A stretch of 64,000 nucleotides of DNA from Bacteroidota bacterium (lineage in GTDB: Bacteria > Bacteroidota > Bacteroidia > UKL13-3), in contig JAIXSO010000032.1 in assembly GCA_027484685.1 (NCBI GenBank), positions 1-64,000 of the forward strand. The letters are read 5' to 3'. Every line of letters starts with the position of its first letter. Within the stretch, counting starts at the first letter, position 1. The notes below the pieces were generated by a model, which saw only the letters and a program-made list of their open reading frames with translations, searched no databases and was not told where the DNA came from. Positions 14,760-24,678 of the stretch are shown one piece after another. Both the position numbers and the translations under genes were made by a program.

Positions 14760-17192
14760 CTAATCCTTCTCCAACTGCGCTATCATTTTTGCAATTCTAT
14801 CTTCCAGTTTTTCGCTACTTAACTTTTCGCGCAATCTATCTACCATTATTGGGAAACAAAATGGTGAAGCTTGTTCCAAGTTTTTTATAACAATTTCCTG
14901 GCTGTTGATACGAGTTAATGCAGCCCGCAAACGCTTTTCTTCGAGCTGATCGTTCAATACTTCATTATACGATTGTTGTAAAAACAAGTTTTCAGGTTCA
15001 ATATCGTTAAATACTTCAAAAAACATTTTACTACTGGCTTGTAAATGTTTAGCCAACATATTTTTACCCGGAAAACCAGTAAAAATAAGTCCTGCTATTT
15101 TCGCTATATCTCTAAATTTACGCCTAGCCATTTCAGCAGCGTTCATGCTATTGAGCAAATCATTATTCAAATCTTCTAATCCAAAAGCATTGTCGCCTAT
15201 GGCATCTTCAATAGGTATAGGTTCATCGCTTAACAATTCAAAACCATAATCGTTAAAAGCCATTGATATACTTATGGGCTGCATCACTGAAATGCGATAA
15301 GCTATTAAACTAGCTATGCCCTCATGCACCAATCGTCCTTCAAAAGGATAAATAAAAACATGGTAACCATCTTTGGTTTTTAGTTTTTCAATCAATAATT
15401 GATTGGCTTTTGGCACCAACGATAATTGTTGCTGTGTATATAAAATATTGGCTATTGATTGAAACTCTATATTATCAATGCTATTTTGAGGAAAATTATT
15501 TAAGCCTTGCCTTATCATTTCAGATACTTGGCTGCTCAAAGGCATTCGCCCTCCTTGCCAACTTGGAACTACCGCATTCTTTGCATTCGATTTTTTTACA
15601 TATACAATTTGGTTTCGTATTTCTACCAACTCCAGTGTTTTGCCTGCAAACCAAAATACCGAACCTTCTTTTAATTTGGTAAAAAACCATTCTTCTACCG
15701 TTCCAAGCGTTCCACCTTTAACGTATTTAATCACCAAAACCGAATCGCTGGTAATGGTGCCAATGCTTAATCTGTGGCGCATAGCAATTCGTTTATCCAC
15801 TACTTTATAAAGTCCATCATCGGTTATTATTACTTTGTAAAACTCATCGTAAGCCGCTAACGATTTTCCTCCTTTGGTGATATAAGTTAACAACCAATCC
15901 CAATCATTTTCTGTAATATCTTTAAAACAAAAAGTACTTTTTACTTGGTTAAAAATACTTTTTGCGTTGAAACCACTGCCCACTGCAAGCGTTACCAAAT
16001 ACTGACTTAACACATCAAAAGCATTGATAATTGGAATTTTACTTTCCATTTTTCCATCTGATATAGATTGACGCAAAGCAGCGGCTTCCATTAATTCAAG
16101 CGCGTTAGTTGGTACAAAATAAATGATTGATTTAGCTCCAGGTTGATGTCCACTCCTACCTGCTCGTTGTAAAAAACGCGCTACACCTTTGGGCCCTCCT
16201 ATTTGAATAATTTGATCAACTGGTCTAAAATCTACTCCTAAATCTAAACTACTGGTACAAACCACCGCTTTCAGGTTAGCTAAGTGTAAATTTTCTTCTA
16301 CCCAGCTTCTTATTTCGTTACTCAACGAACCATGATGCATAGCTAATTTTCCAGCTAAATTTTCGTTAGCTTCTAACAATGCTTTGTACCAAATTTCGGT
16401 TTGTGCTCTAGTATTAGTAAATATAAGTGAGGTATTGGCTTGCTCAATAATTGGAATAATTTTATCAATTAATTTTAAACCCAAATGACCCGCCCAAGGA
16501 TAATTTTCAACCTCGTTTGGCAATACCGAAATTATTTCAATTTGTTTATCAATTTGAGCTTTAACTAAAATGGTTTGTTCCTTATTTTTTTGCAATAATG
16601 GATACAATAAAACTTGTTTGGCTTCTTCTAAATTACCAATGGTGGCGCTTATTCCCCAAACTTTTAAATTATTACAACTATTCACCAAATAAGAAATAGC
16701 CAATTCCATTTGCACGCCACGTTTGTTTCCAATTAATTCATGCCATTCATCTATCACAATGGCTTGCAAATTTTCAAAAACCTTATCAGCATCTTTTTGA
16801 GCCAACATTAGCTGCAAACTTTCGGGAGTGGTAATTAAAAAATCAGGTTGTTTTTTTGTTAATTTAGCTCTCTCGGCAGCAGTAGTATCGCCTGTTCTAG
16901 TTGCTATTTGCCAATCAATATTCATTTGCTTAGCAGCTTCACTTATGGCTAATTGCAAATCTTTGGTTAAAGCTTTTATAGGGCTTATCCAAATGGCTTT
17001 TATACCTTTTTTACCTTTAAATTGATTGGCTTGCGCCAATATGGGTAATGCCAAAGCAAATGTTTTTCCGCTGCCAGTTGGCGCGTTTAATAAACCACTT
17101 TTACCTTCAAAATAAGCTTGCCAGCATTGTTCCTGAAAAGGAAATGCTTTGTAGCCTTTTTGTTTAAAGTAAGTATGGAGTAGTTTTAACAT
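14760..17192 (-). CDS. Ligase-associated DNA damage response DEXH-box helicase (Lhr-like)
   Basis: The 810-residue protein is a superfamily 2 helicase with APTGSGKT at 37-44, DEWH at 148-151, a SATIG motif III and QRAGRSGHQPG motif VI. Length and order fit the bacterial ligase-associated helicase family (TIGR04121), which normally sits beside an ATP-dependent DNA ligase, a beta-CASP exonuclease and a metallophosphoesterase in a repair operon. None of those partners is within this window, so the gene is separated from its usual cluster. It ends 30 bases from the convergent surface-protein gene. Confidence 0.85.
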   Translation of the reverse strand: MLKLLHTYFKQKGYKAFPFQEQCWQAYFEGKSGLLNAPTGSGKTFALALPILAQANQFKGKKGIKAIWISPIKALTKDLQLAISEAAKQMNIDWQIATRTGDTTAAERAKLTKKQPDFLITTPESLQLMLAQKDADKVFENLQAIVIDEWHELIGNKRGVQMELAISYLVNSCNNLKVWGISATIGNLEEAKQVLLYPLLQKNKEQTILVKAQIDKQIEIISVLPNEVENYPWAGHLGLKLIDKIIPIIEQANTSLIFTNTRAQTEIWYKALLEANENLAGKLAMHHGSLSNEIRSWVEENLHLANLKAVVCTSSLDLGVDFRPVDQIIQIGGPKGVARFLQRAGRSGHQPGAKSIIYFVPTNALELMEAAALRQSISDGKMESKIPIINAFDVLSQYLVTLAVGSGFNAKSIFNQVKSTFCFKDITENDWDWLLTYITKGGKSLAAYDEFYKVIITDDGLYKVVDKRIAMRHRLSIGTITSDSVLVIKYVKGGTLGTVEEWFFTKLKEGSVFWFAGKTLELVEIRNQIVYVKKSNAKNAVVPSWQGGRMPLSSQVSEMIRQGLNNFPQNSIDNIEFQSIANILYTQQQLSLVPKANQLLIEKLKTKDGYHVFIYPFEGRLVHEGIASLIAYRISVMQPISISMAFNDYGFELLSDEPIPIEDAIGDNAFGLEDLNNDLLNSMNAAEMARRKFRDIAKIAGLIFTGFPGKNMLAKHLQASSKMFFEVFNDIEPENLFLQQSYNEVLNDQLEEKRLRAALTRINSQEIVIKNLEQASPFCFPIMVDRLREKLSSEKLEDRIAKMIAQLEKD

Positions 17193-17308
17193 GTAATATT
17201 TACAATAATAAATAATGTAATTTGTTTTTATTCACTTAATAAATGTTTTGCTTTTACTACAAAATAATTAGTACCTCATTTTACCAAAAAAGTTTATAAT
17301 TGCATGGT

Positions 17309-18286
17309 ATGCAGCACTCCAATTCTATTTATAAACTAACAGCTTTATGGGCTTTTGCCGAATGTAGCTTAGGCGGATTAATGCACTTATTTAAAATTCC
17401 GTTTACAGGTTTTTTTGTTGGTGGTTTTGCTGTAGTTATTATTGGTTTAATAGCTCATTTTAGCAATCAAAATTTTAAAACCATTTTACAATCTACTATT
17501 TTAGTAATATTGGTAAAAGCTGCTGTTAGCCCGCAGTCGCCACCCCCAGCTTATTTTGCAGTATTGTTTCAAGGTTTTTTTGGTGCTATTATTTTTGGAG
17601 GATTGGGTTTTAATAAAATAAGTGCTTGTTTGTTTGGAACAGTTGCCATGATAGAATCGAGCTTACAAATGATTATAAGTAAAACCATTTTTTATGGTAT
17701 GAGTTTTTGGAAAGCAATTGATTTATTGTTTAAAAATATTCTAAAAGATTTTGGGCTTGATAGCAATATTTCATTCAGCTTTTGGCTGATACTTAGCTAT
17801 GTTTTACTATATGCCATTTGGGGTTTATTGTTAGGAATTTGGAGCGCCAAGTTGCCCAATAAATTAAGCAACAAATGGACTATCATTTCAAAAGAAATAA
17901 GCAGTATCAATTTAGAAACATTACCAGAAGGTAAACGCACTTTTAAAACTTTTAAGTGGTTAGGAGTTATATTTACATTGGTATTTATTATTACCATTTT
18001 ATGGTTAAATGGCGAAAAAAAATGGGATGCCGTTTTTATAGTTTTCAGAACTTTAGCTGTTATTGGTTTGCTGTATTTTGTGGTGGCTCCTTTTATTAAA
18101 CAACTCATAAAAAAATACTCTGCCAAAAGGCAAAATCAAATAAATGACATTGTAAACGATTTGCCTCAAATAAAACAAACTGCGCAATTGGCTTTTGCTT
18201 TAGCAGGTAAAAACAAAAAAGGTATCAGCAAATACCTTGAATTTGTTTGGATTTTGATTACCTTAACTTTATACCATGAAGCCTAA
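17309..18286 (+). CDS. Polytopic membrane protein of unknown function in a Mo-cofactor maturation operon
   Basis: About seven or eight hydrophobic segments are visible across 325 residues. The N-terminal half has small-residue-rich helices (AECSLGGLMHLFKIP, FFVGGFAVVIIGLIAHF) and a SPQSPPPAYFAVLFQG loop that loosely recalls substrate-binding components of ECF transporters, but I do not recognise the family with certainty. It overlaps the NTPase-MobA gene by 11 bases and so is translationally coupled to it and to fdhD. A role in importing or handling a molybdenum-cofactor-related substrate is inferred from context alone. The ATG at 17309 is preferred over a TTG three codons earlier. Confidence 0.65.
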   Translation: MQHSNSIYKLTALWAFAECSLGGLMHLFKIPFTGFFVGGFAVVIIGLIAHFSNQNFKTILQSTILVILVKAAVSPQSPPPAYFAVLFQGFFGAIIFGGLGFNKISACLFGTVAMIESSLQMIISKTIFYGMSFWKAIDLLFKNILKDFGLDSNISFSFWLILSYVLLYAIWGLLLGIWSAKLPNKLSNKWTIISKEISSINLETLPEGKRTFKTFKWLGVIFTLVFIITILWLNGEKKWDAVFIVFRTLAVIGLLYFVVAPFIKQLIKKYSAKRQNQINDIVNDLPQIKQTAQLAFALAGKNKKGISKYLEFVWILITLTLYHEA

Positions 18287-19355
18287 TATTTTTATATTAA
18301 GCAAAGCCATTCAAACTGGTAAAACCACTGCTTTAATGCAATGGTGCAACATTCAAAAAAACATTGCTGGCATACTTACTCCTGACATAGAAGGCAGCAG
18401 AAAACTATTTGATATTGAGCAAAAAACATTTTATGATTTTGAAGTAAAAAATCCTTTACCAACCGATGAAATAACGCCTATAGGTAAGTTTAATTTTTAC
18501 ACCCAGATATTTGCTAAAGCACAACAAATTATTACGAAAAGTAATGCTGACTACTTAATTATTGATGAAATTGGCAGATTGGAATTAAATCAAAATAAAG
18601 GCCTGGAACCTGTTTTAAGTAAAGTTATCATCACTTATACCAACCATCAAGCTAAAGGCTGTTTAATTTTAGTAATTCGTGATTACTTATTAGAAGATTG
18701 TATAAAAAAATACCAATTACAACAAGCAAAAATAATTCAAGATACAGCAGAAATAACTACAGAAAATGAATGTGTTGGTATGGTATTAGCGGGAGGAAAA
18801 AGCAGCAGAATGACCACTGATAAAGCTTTTTTAAACTATCATGGCAACGCTCAAATTTATTATTTGGCAGAACAATTGAAAATGGTATGTTCTGAAGTGT
18901 TACTATCTATAAACCATAACCAAGAAAGTAAAATAGACAATCTCTTTGAATACATAGTTGATAGTGACAGCTATAAAGATTCTGGACCAATAAATGGATT
19001 GCTTACAGCACATGAAAAATATCCAAATACACCTTTATTGATATTGGCTTGCGATTATCCTTTGCTCAACTTAACTGATATTTTAAACTTAAAATATACT
19101 TTTTTAAAACATCAAAAAACTACCACTTTTTATAACCATCAAACTGGTTTTAGAGAACCTTTATTAGGCGTTTATCATCCAAATGATTTAGCTAAATTAT
19201 TAGCATTTTACAAAAATGGAAATACCAGCCTACAACAATTTTTAAATACCATTGATGCCATAAAATTAGAGCCAACTAATTTGCAAAACATAAAAAGTAT
19301 TGATAATCGTTCAGACTTAGAAGCCATCAAAAATCAAATAAATAGCCACATATGA
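18276..19355 (+). CDS. mobA: Fusion of a THEP1-like NTPase with molybdenum cofactor guanylyltransferase MobA
   Basis: Two domains are joined in 359 residues. The first (about 1-160) is a P-loop NTPase with an unusual Walker A, SKAIQTGKTT (9-18), and the DEIGRLEL motif (97-104) characteristic of THEP1-type nucleotide kinases. The second (166-355) is MobA: nucleotide-binding LAGGKSSRM (171-179), a TDKAF lysine, a SGPINGL segment and LACDYPLL. MobA attaches GMP to molybdopterin to make the guanine dinucleotide cofactor needed by formate dehydrogenases. MobA is more often stand-alone or fused to MobB; here THEP1-like NTPase takes that place. The gene overlaps both neighbours. Confidence 0.85.
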   Translation: MKPNIFILSKAIQTGKTTALMQWCNIQKNIAGILTPDIEGSRKLFDIEQKTFYDFEVKNPLPTDEITPIGKFNFYTQIFAKAQQIITKSNADYLIIDEIGRLELNQNKGLEPVLSKVIITYTNHQAKGCLILVIRDYLLEDCIKKYQLQQAKIIQDTAEITTENECVGMVLAGGKSSRMTTDKAFLNYHGNAQIYYLAEQLKMVCSEVLLSINHNQESKIDNLFEYIVDSDSYKDSGPINGLLTAHEKYPNTPLLILACDYPLLNLTDILNLKYTFLKHQKTTTFYNHQTGFREPLLGVYHPNDLAKLLAFYKNGNTSLQQFLNTIDAIKLEPTNLQNIKSIDNRSDLEAIKNQINSHI

Positions 19356-20209
19356 GTAAACCTTCAGTTGCACCAATTTCTATTGTTAAAGTAAACTTAG
19401 ATGGGCAAATAACTACCAACGATTTATTAGCTGTAGAAGAACCTTTGGAAATTAGAATTGGTTTTGGACCAAAAGAAAATCGTGAACAGCGCAATATTTC
19501 CGTTACCATGCGCACACCTGGAAACGATTTTGAACTGGCTTTGGGCTTTTTATTTACCGAAGGAATTATTGAAAATATACATGAAATAGCTCAAATAAAA
19601 TATTGCACAGAACTAAATAACAAACAAGATAACCAAAACATAGTTCGGGTAGAATTACATGAAAATATTACTATTGATTTTAGCAAACTGCAACGTAATT
19701 TTTATACCACTTCTAGTTGTGGTGTTTGTGGCAAAGCCAGTATTGATGCTATTAAAACAGTTTGTAATATCGAAACAAAAAACAATCCATTTACGGCAAA
19801 TCAATCAATTATATTGGAACTCCCAAATAAACTAAGAGCACAACAAAATGTGTTTGAATATACAGGAGGTTTGCATGCTTGCGCTCTTTTTGATTTACAA
19901 GGTAATTTAGAAATTTTAAGAGAAGATGTTGGCCGACACAATGCTTTGGATAAATTAATTGGTGCAATTGTTGGTAGTCAAAATGGAACCGTTTCTTTTC
20001 AAAATAAGATTCTGTTACTAAGCGGTCGTGCTAGTTTTGAGTTGATACAAAAAGCAGCTATGGCTGGTATTCAAATAATTTGCGCAGTTGGCGCACCAAG
20101 TAGTTTAGCGGTACAAACAGCACAAGAATTTGGTATTACTTTAATTGGTTTTTTAAGGGAAAATAGGTTTAATATTTATAGCAATCCTGAAAGAATAATA
20201 ATAGCCTAA
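19352..20209 (+). CDS. fdhD: Formate dehydrogenase accessory sulfurtransferase FdhD
   Basis: The 285-residue protein has the FdhD signatures TPGNDFELALGFLFTEGII (56-74), the CxxC pair Cys123 and Cys126 in SSCGVCGKAS, and EDVGRHNALDKLIG. FdhD passes sulfur from IscS to the molybdenum cofactor before its insertion into formate dehydrogenase. The start overlaps the stop of the NTPase-MobA gene by four bases (ATGA), so the three-gene unit is one operon. No formate dehydrogenase gene lies in the window. Its stop codon overlaps that of the convergent gene. Confidence 0.95.
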   Translation: MSKPSVAPISIVKVNLDGQITTNDLLAVEEPLEIRIGFGPKENREQRNISVTMRTPGNDFELALGFLFTEGIIENIHEIAQIKYCTELNNKQDNQNIVRVELHENITIDFSKLQRNFYTTSSCGVCGKASIDAIKTVCNIETKNNPFTANQSIILELPNKLRAQQNVFEYTGGLHACALFDLQGNLEILREDVGRHNALDKLIGAIVGSQNGTVSFQNKILLLSGRASFELIQKAAMAGIQIICAVGAPSSLAVQTAQEFGITLIGFLRENRFNIYSNPERIIIA

Positions 20210-21075
20210 TCCATTTTAAAATCGGTAACCATTCCTTTTTGTTTTTCCCAAACTTTACCATTCCAAATCATGTAATCGTAACTACCATCAGGTACATAAG
20301 TTTCGTACATACCTGCATTATCGGGCTTTGGGGGAATAATGTTTTCGTAAATTAATAGTTTGCGTTTTTCTTCGTAACGCAAAGTCATGGTGGCGCTATT
20401 ATTAAACTCCCAAATCATTCTGTATAAAGGTTGTTTGGTTTTAATATCAAAAATAGGAGCTCCAAAGTAAGGTTCATTATCTCTAAAAAATAACACATCC
20501 ATTATCTTTTTATTGCTTTTACTAGTGGCTCCATCCCAACCTAAAAGCGTATAATAAGTTCCTTTTTGAGTTTGGGTTCTTATAATTTTATAATAAATAG
20601 CTCCAAACCAATGATCCGCATCGGTTTCAGCATAAAACACTTTTTCAATGCTATCGCTTCTATCAATTATGGGAAAAAAATCGGGCATGTTATATAATTT
20701 CTTCTCGCGTTTTATTTTTTTGGGGTTCATTTGAATTACGCCAAAATTTCTAAAATGCTCATCATCGCTTGCCACATTCCAAGTAAATATTCTAAAATAA
20801 TCATCAGGTGATTTTATGATAGAAATATTTTTCAATGAATCGAAATTATAAAAATAAGAATTGTTGGTTTTTAATGTTCTAGCAAGGGTTCTAATAAAGT
20901 TTTTACCACTGCTAATTCTGGTCATTTCATCTAAACTAGTCACCATTTTTTGAGCCAAACCACTTAGTCTTATTTCAGCATCTTTTAAAGTATCAAGCGT
21001 TAGTGAGTCAATTTTTTGCGCATGGCTCACCAATCCTAAAAAAATAAAAGTTATTGTACAAAAAATGTTTTTCAT
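20206..21075 (-). CDS. Conserved secreted Bacteroidota protein, function unknown
   Basis: The N-terminus MKNIFCTITFIFLGLVSHAQ is a Sec signal peptide. The rest (about 270 residues) has no motif I can tie to an activity, though tryptophan-rich blocks such as FRIFTWNVASDDEHFRNFGV and YYTLLGWDGATSKSNKK suggest a conserved secreted family seen across Bacteroidota. No sorting domain is present at the C-terminus, so it is probably periplasmic. It converges on fdhD with a four-base overlap of stop codons (CTAA). Confidence 0.6.
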   Translation of the reverse strand: MKNIFCTITFIFLGLVSHAQKIDSLTLDTLKDAEIRLSGLAQKMVTSLDEMTRISSGKNFIRTLARTLKTNNSYFYNFDSLKNISIIKSPDDYFRIFTWNVASDDEHFRNFGVIQMNPKKIKREKKLYNMPDFFPIIDRSDSIEKVFYAETDADHWFGAIYYKIIRTQTQKGTYYTLLGWDGATSKSNKKIMDVLFFRDNEPYFGAPIFDIKTKQPLYRMIWEFNNSATMTLRYEEKRKLLIYENIIPPKPDNAGMYETYVPDGSYDYMIWNGKVWEKQKGMVTDFKMD

Positions 21076-21108
21076 TACGCAATTATAAACGAAAATTAGT
21101 GTTTAATA

Positions 21109-22296
21109 TTATTTACTTGCAGCTCTTCTAGCTCTTTCTTTTAAAATTAAATTCAACTCACGTCCTGTTTGCCCAGCTACACTGGTATTTTCGGCCGCAC
21201 GTCTAAACAAATAAGGCATAACTGCTTTTACTGGACCATAAGGCAAATACTTTGCCACATTATAGCCAGCATTGGCCAAATTATAACTTAAGTTATCGCT
21301 CATTCCGTATAACTGACTGAAATAAATGCGCTTATCATCATTAGCTAAATTGTTGTCAAGCATTAATTGAGCTAATAAACGACTGCTATCTTCATTATGA
21401 GTTCCTGCGCAAATACTTATTCTATCAATATTTTCAATGCAATAAACCAATGAATTGTTGTAATCTTTATCGCTATTTTCTTTAGTGGTTTGAATTGGAT
21501 CTAGGTAATTCAAAGTTTTTGCTCTTTCGCGTTCTTTTTCCATGTAAGCACCTCTAACCAATTTTACTCCTAAAAAATAATTATTGGCTAAAGCATGTTG
21601 GTGACTTTCTTTTAAAAATGCCAATCTATCATGACGGTACATTTGTAAAGTATTATAAACAATGGCTTGTTGTTTATTAAACTTTTCCATCATGGCTGTT
21701 GCTAAATTATCAATAGCCAATTGAATCCAAGTTTCCTCAGCATCAATAAAAATACGAACATTGTTATCGTAGGCCGCTTGGCAAATTTTTTCAATTCTAG
21801 CAACTACTTTTTGGTATTCAGCAGCTTCTTCCACTGTTAACATGTCATTATTGTTTACTTTTTCAAGCAAAGCAAAACGAGCAACACCAGTTACTTTAAA
21901 AACACAAAAAGGAATTTTGGGATTATTCTTAGCTTTATGAATGGTATCAATGGTTTCTTTGCAGGTGTATTCAAAATCCTCCTCAGCTTCTTTTCCCTCT
22001 ACCGAATAATCTAAAATGGTTCCAATATGGTATTTATACAAATTATCTATAGCCAATTCACATTCTGTAATACTCTCACCACCAACAAATTGCTTATAAA
22101 CTGTTTTTTTTATAATTGGTTTAATAGGCAAATGCAGTGCAAATGCAGTTTCAACCAAAGGAGTACCTATTTTTACTAGCCAATTCATTCCTATTGCTTT
22201 AAACAATAAATAAGAAGTACGCAATTCGGTATTGTTTTTCGACTTAAAGGCAATTTCAGTATTTGTAAAATCTAGGTTTAATATTTTATTAGTCAT
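21109..22296 (-). CDS. Proline dehydrogenase
   Basis: This 395-residue FAD enzyme oxidises proline to pyrroline-5-carboxylate, the first step of proline catabolism. It has the PutA-type TIM-barrel features: RIFIDAEETW, MYRHDRLAFL, LVRGAYMEKERERA and, near the C-terminus, YLFRRAAENTS, where the paired arginines bind the substrate carboxylate. It is the monofunctional Bacteroidota form; the P5C dehydrogenase partner is not nearby. It is transcribed divergently from aroB, with 74 bases between the starts. Confidence 0.9.
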   Translation of the reverse strand: MTNKILNLDFTNTEIAFKSKNNTELRTSYLLFKAIGMNWLVKIGTPLVETAFALHLPIKPIIKKTVYKQFVGGESITECELAIDNLYKYHIGTILDYSVEGKEAEEDFEYTCKETIDTIHKAKNNPKIPFCVFKVTGVARFALLEKVNNNDMLTVEEAAEYQKVVARIEKICQAAYDNNVRIFIDAEETWIQLAIDNLATAMMEKFNKQQAIVYNTLQMYRHDRLAFLKESHQHALANNYFLGVKLVRGAYMEKERERAKTLNYLDPIQTTKENSDKDYNNSLVYCIENIDRISICAGTHNEDSSRLLAQLMLDNNLANDDKRIYFSQLYGMSDNLSYNLANAGYNVAKYLPYGPVKAVMPYLFRRAAENTSVAGQTGRELNLILKERARRAASK

Positions 22297-22370
22297 AAAA
22301 TGCTTTTGAAAATAAAGTTTAATTTAGCAGCGCAATATTAAGTTTTTAGATACATTGTTTTACGCTACTG

Positions 22371-23438
22371 ATGAAAGTTATTTACGATAAAAATTATACA
22401 GTTTATTTTGGAACCGATGTTTTAAATCAATTGGCACAAACTCTTATTAATAAAGCATATAGTCATGTTTTTGTTTTGGTTGATGAAAATACTGAAAAGT
22501 TTTGCTTGCCAATTGTTAAACCTTACTTAGAAAATTTTACTGTTATAAAAATTGAAAGTGGTGAAAGAAACAAGAATTTAGCTTCGGCCGAAATGATTTG
22601 GCAATGCTTACAAAAAAATTTAGCCAATAGGAATACTGTCTTACTCAATTTAGGTGGCGGGGTGTTAAGTGATTTGGGTGGTTTTTGTGCCGCCACTTAT
22701 AAACGTGGAATTGATTTTATTAATATTCCAACCACACTTTTGGGTATGGTAGATGCGGCCATAGGTGGCAAACAAGGAATTGATTTAAACCATTATAAAA
22801 ATTTAATTGGCTTATTTAAACACCCTGAACAGGTATTTATTTATCCCCATTTTATTAGTTCGCTACCAAATATTGAAAAAACAAATGGTCTAGCCGAAAT
22901 TATTAAACATGCTTTGGTTGACGATAAAAAACTTTTTGAAAAATTAGTTACAACCCATCAAATTGATTTTGAAAACATGGAGAAACTAATTGAGAAATCG
23001 GCTAAAATAAAGATTGAAATAGTAAATAAAGATCCACACGAAAAAGGATTACGTAAGGTTTTAAATTTTGGTCATACCATTGGACATGCAGTTGAAACAT
23101 TTAGTTTAACTAACGATTCTGAACCTTTAAAACATGGTGAAGCAGTAGCAATTGGTATTATTTGCGAAACTTACATTTCTTATAAACTGTATAATATTAA
23201 TGATAAGGATTTAGAAAGAGTGGTTAAATTTATTACCGCTAATTTTAATAAATACATGCCTAAATGGGATACAAACGAATTATTTAAAATTATGCAAAAC
23301 GATAAAAAAAATAATAATTCGAATATCAATTTTACTTTACTTAAAAAAATTGGTAAAGCTGTAATTGATTGCAATTGCAGCAACGAACTTATTATTGAAG
23401 CATTGGAATTTTATAAAAATCAAGCCTATTTAAATTAA
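22371..23438 (+). CDS. aroB: 3-dehydroquinate synthase
   Basis: AroB converts DAHP to 3-dehydroquinate in the shikimate pathway using NAD and a divalent metal. The 355-residue protein shows GGGVLSDLGGFCAATYKRGI, the PTTLLGMVDAAIGGK block, and the metal-ligand region with NFGHTIGHAVE and a later KHGEAVAIG. Length is normal. It is followed after 4 bases by aroA, so these two pathway genes form an operon. The N-terminus MKVIYDKNYTVYFGTD supports the ATG at 22371. Confidence 0.95.
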   Translation: MKVIYDKNYTVYFGTDVLNQLAQTLINKAYSHVFVLVDENTEKFCLPIVKPYLENFTVIKIESGERNKNLASAEMIWQCLQKNLANRNTVLLNLGGGVLSDLGGFCAATYKRGIDFINIPTTLLGMVDAAIGGKQGIDLNHYKNLIGLFKHPEQVFIYPHFISSLPNIEKTNGLAEIIKHALVDDKKLFEKLVTTHQIDFENMEKLIEKSAKIKIEIVNKDPHEKGLRKVLNFGHTIGHAVETFSLTNDSEPLKHGEAVAIGIICETYISYKLYNINDKDLERVVKFITANFNKYMPKWDTNELFKIMQNDKKNNNSNINFTLLKKIGKAVIDCNCSNELIIEALEFYKNQAYLN

Positions 23439-23442
23439 ACTT

Positions 23443-24678
23443 ATGTTTGGGTTAGTTTATAAAAATACAACTGTGCGTAATATACGTATTGATTTACCTG
23501 CCTCCAAAAGTATCAGTAATAGAGCACTCATTTTAAATGCATTTTACAAAAATTCTATAACACTTAATAACCTTTCCTTAGCCGATGATACACAGCTAAT
23601 GAACTGGGCATTAAACACCAACGAAACACAGCTCAACTTAAAAAATGCTGGTACATGTATGCGGTTTTTAACTGCCTATTTTGCTACTCAAAATAATAAA
23701 GAAATTTCACTTTTGTGCAGCAATAGAATGAAGCAAAGGCCAATTGCTAATTTAGTAAACGCTTTGCAAAATTTAGATGCTGATATTACTTACTTAGAAC
23801 AAAAAAAATTTCCTCCACTATTAATAAAAGGTAAGTTAATTGAAGGTAAAAAAATTACAATTAATGCATCAGAAAGTAGTCAATTTATTACAGCTTTAAT
23901 GCTTATTGCTCCTTTTATAAAAAATGGGTTATGCATGGAACTAACAGGGAATATTGCTTCGTTTGATTATATAAAAATGACTGCCTTATTGATGGAACAA
24001 TTTGGTTTAAATGTAACTATAGATAGTAATATTATTACAATTAAAAATCAAATAGATGTGGCTCCCATTAAAGAATTTACCATTGAAAACGATTGGAGCA
24101 GCGCAGCATTTTGGTATTTAACTTGTTGTTTAAATAATCAAATTGCCATAACGCTAAATAACTTAAGCACAAACAGCATTCAAGGAGATAATATAACTGC
24201 TAAACTATTTGAACAATTAGGTATAATTACCAAACCAATCGACAATAATTTAATTATCCAAAAACAATTAGAAGCTAACTCAACATGTTATTTTGATTTA
24301 AGCAATTGTATAGACCTTGCCCCTGCCCTAACTGTAGCTTGTGCTGCTTTAAACATAAACGCTACTGTAACAGGATTGGAAAATTTAGTAATAAAAGAAA
24401 GCAACCGTTTAGAAGCCATTGTAACTGAACTAAAAAAATTAGGTTATAATGTCTCTAATAATAACAACGCCATATTTACTCATCAAACTAGTTCAATTGA
24501 CCTTAACAAAGCTGTTATAATTAATACTTATGATGACCATAGAATAGCCATGGCATTTGCACCACTTGCTTTAAAGTTTAACAACATAAATTTGGATAAC
24601 TTGGATGTTGTCAAAAAATCTTATCCTAATTTTTTTTCAGAACTAACTAAAGTTGGAATAAAAACTAAAGCTCTTTAG
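23443..24678 (+). CDS. aroA: 3-phosphoshikimate 1-carboxyvinyltransferase (EPSP synthase)
   Basis: The 411-residue protein transfers enolpyruvate from PEP to shikimate-3-phosphate. Visible signatures are LPASKSISNRALIL at the N-terminus (with the catalytic lysine), NAGTCMRFLTAYFA for phosphate binding, and ESNRLEAIVTELKKLG and YDDHRIAMAFAPLAL near the C-terminus. The TCMRFLTA segment has the alanine-poor form common in Bacteroidota, and the chain is slightly short for the family. It lies 4 bases after aroB and overlaps the convergent mscS-like gene by 14 bases. Confidence 0.95.
   Translation: MFGLVYKNTTVRNIRIDLPASKSISNRALILNAFYKNSITLNNLSLADDTQLMNWALNTNETQLNLKNAGTCMRFLTAYFATQNNKEISLLCSNRMKQRPIANLVNALQNLDADITYLEQKKFPPLLIKGKLIEGKKITINASESSQFITALMLIAPFIKNGLCMELTGNIASFDYIKMTALLMEQFGLNVTIDSNIITIKNQIDVAPIKEFTIENDWSSAAFWYLTCCLNNQIAITLNNLSTNSIQGDNITAKLFEQLGIITKPIDNNLIIQKQLEANSTCYFDLSNCIDLAPALTVACAALNINATVTGLENLVIKESNRLEAIVTELKKLGYNVSNNNNAIFTHQTSSIDLNKAVIINTYDDHRIAMAFAPLALKFNNINLDNLDVVKKSYPNFFSELTKVGIKTKAL

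Noticed and set aside
17193-17308. Molybdenum-cofactor riboswitch before the Mo-cofactor operon
   Set aside because: The gap is about 115 bases, very AT-rich, and shows no conserved stems that would support one.
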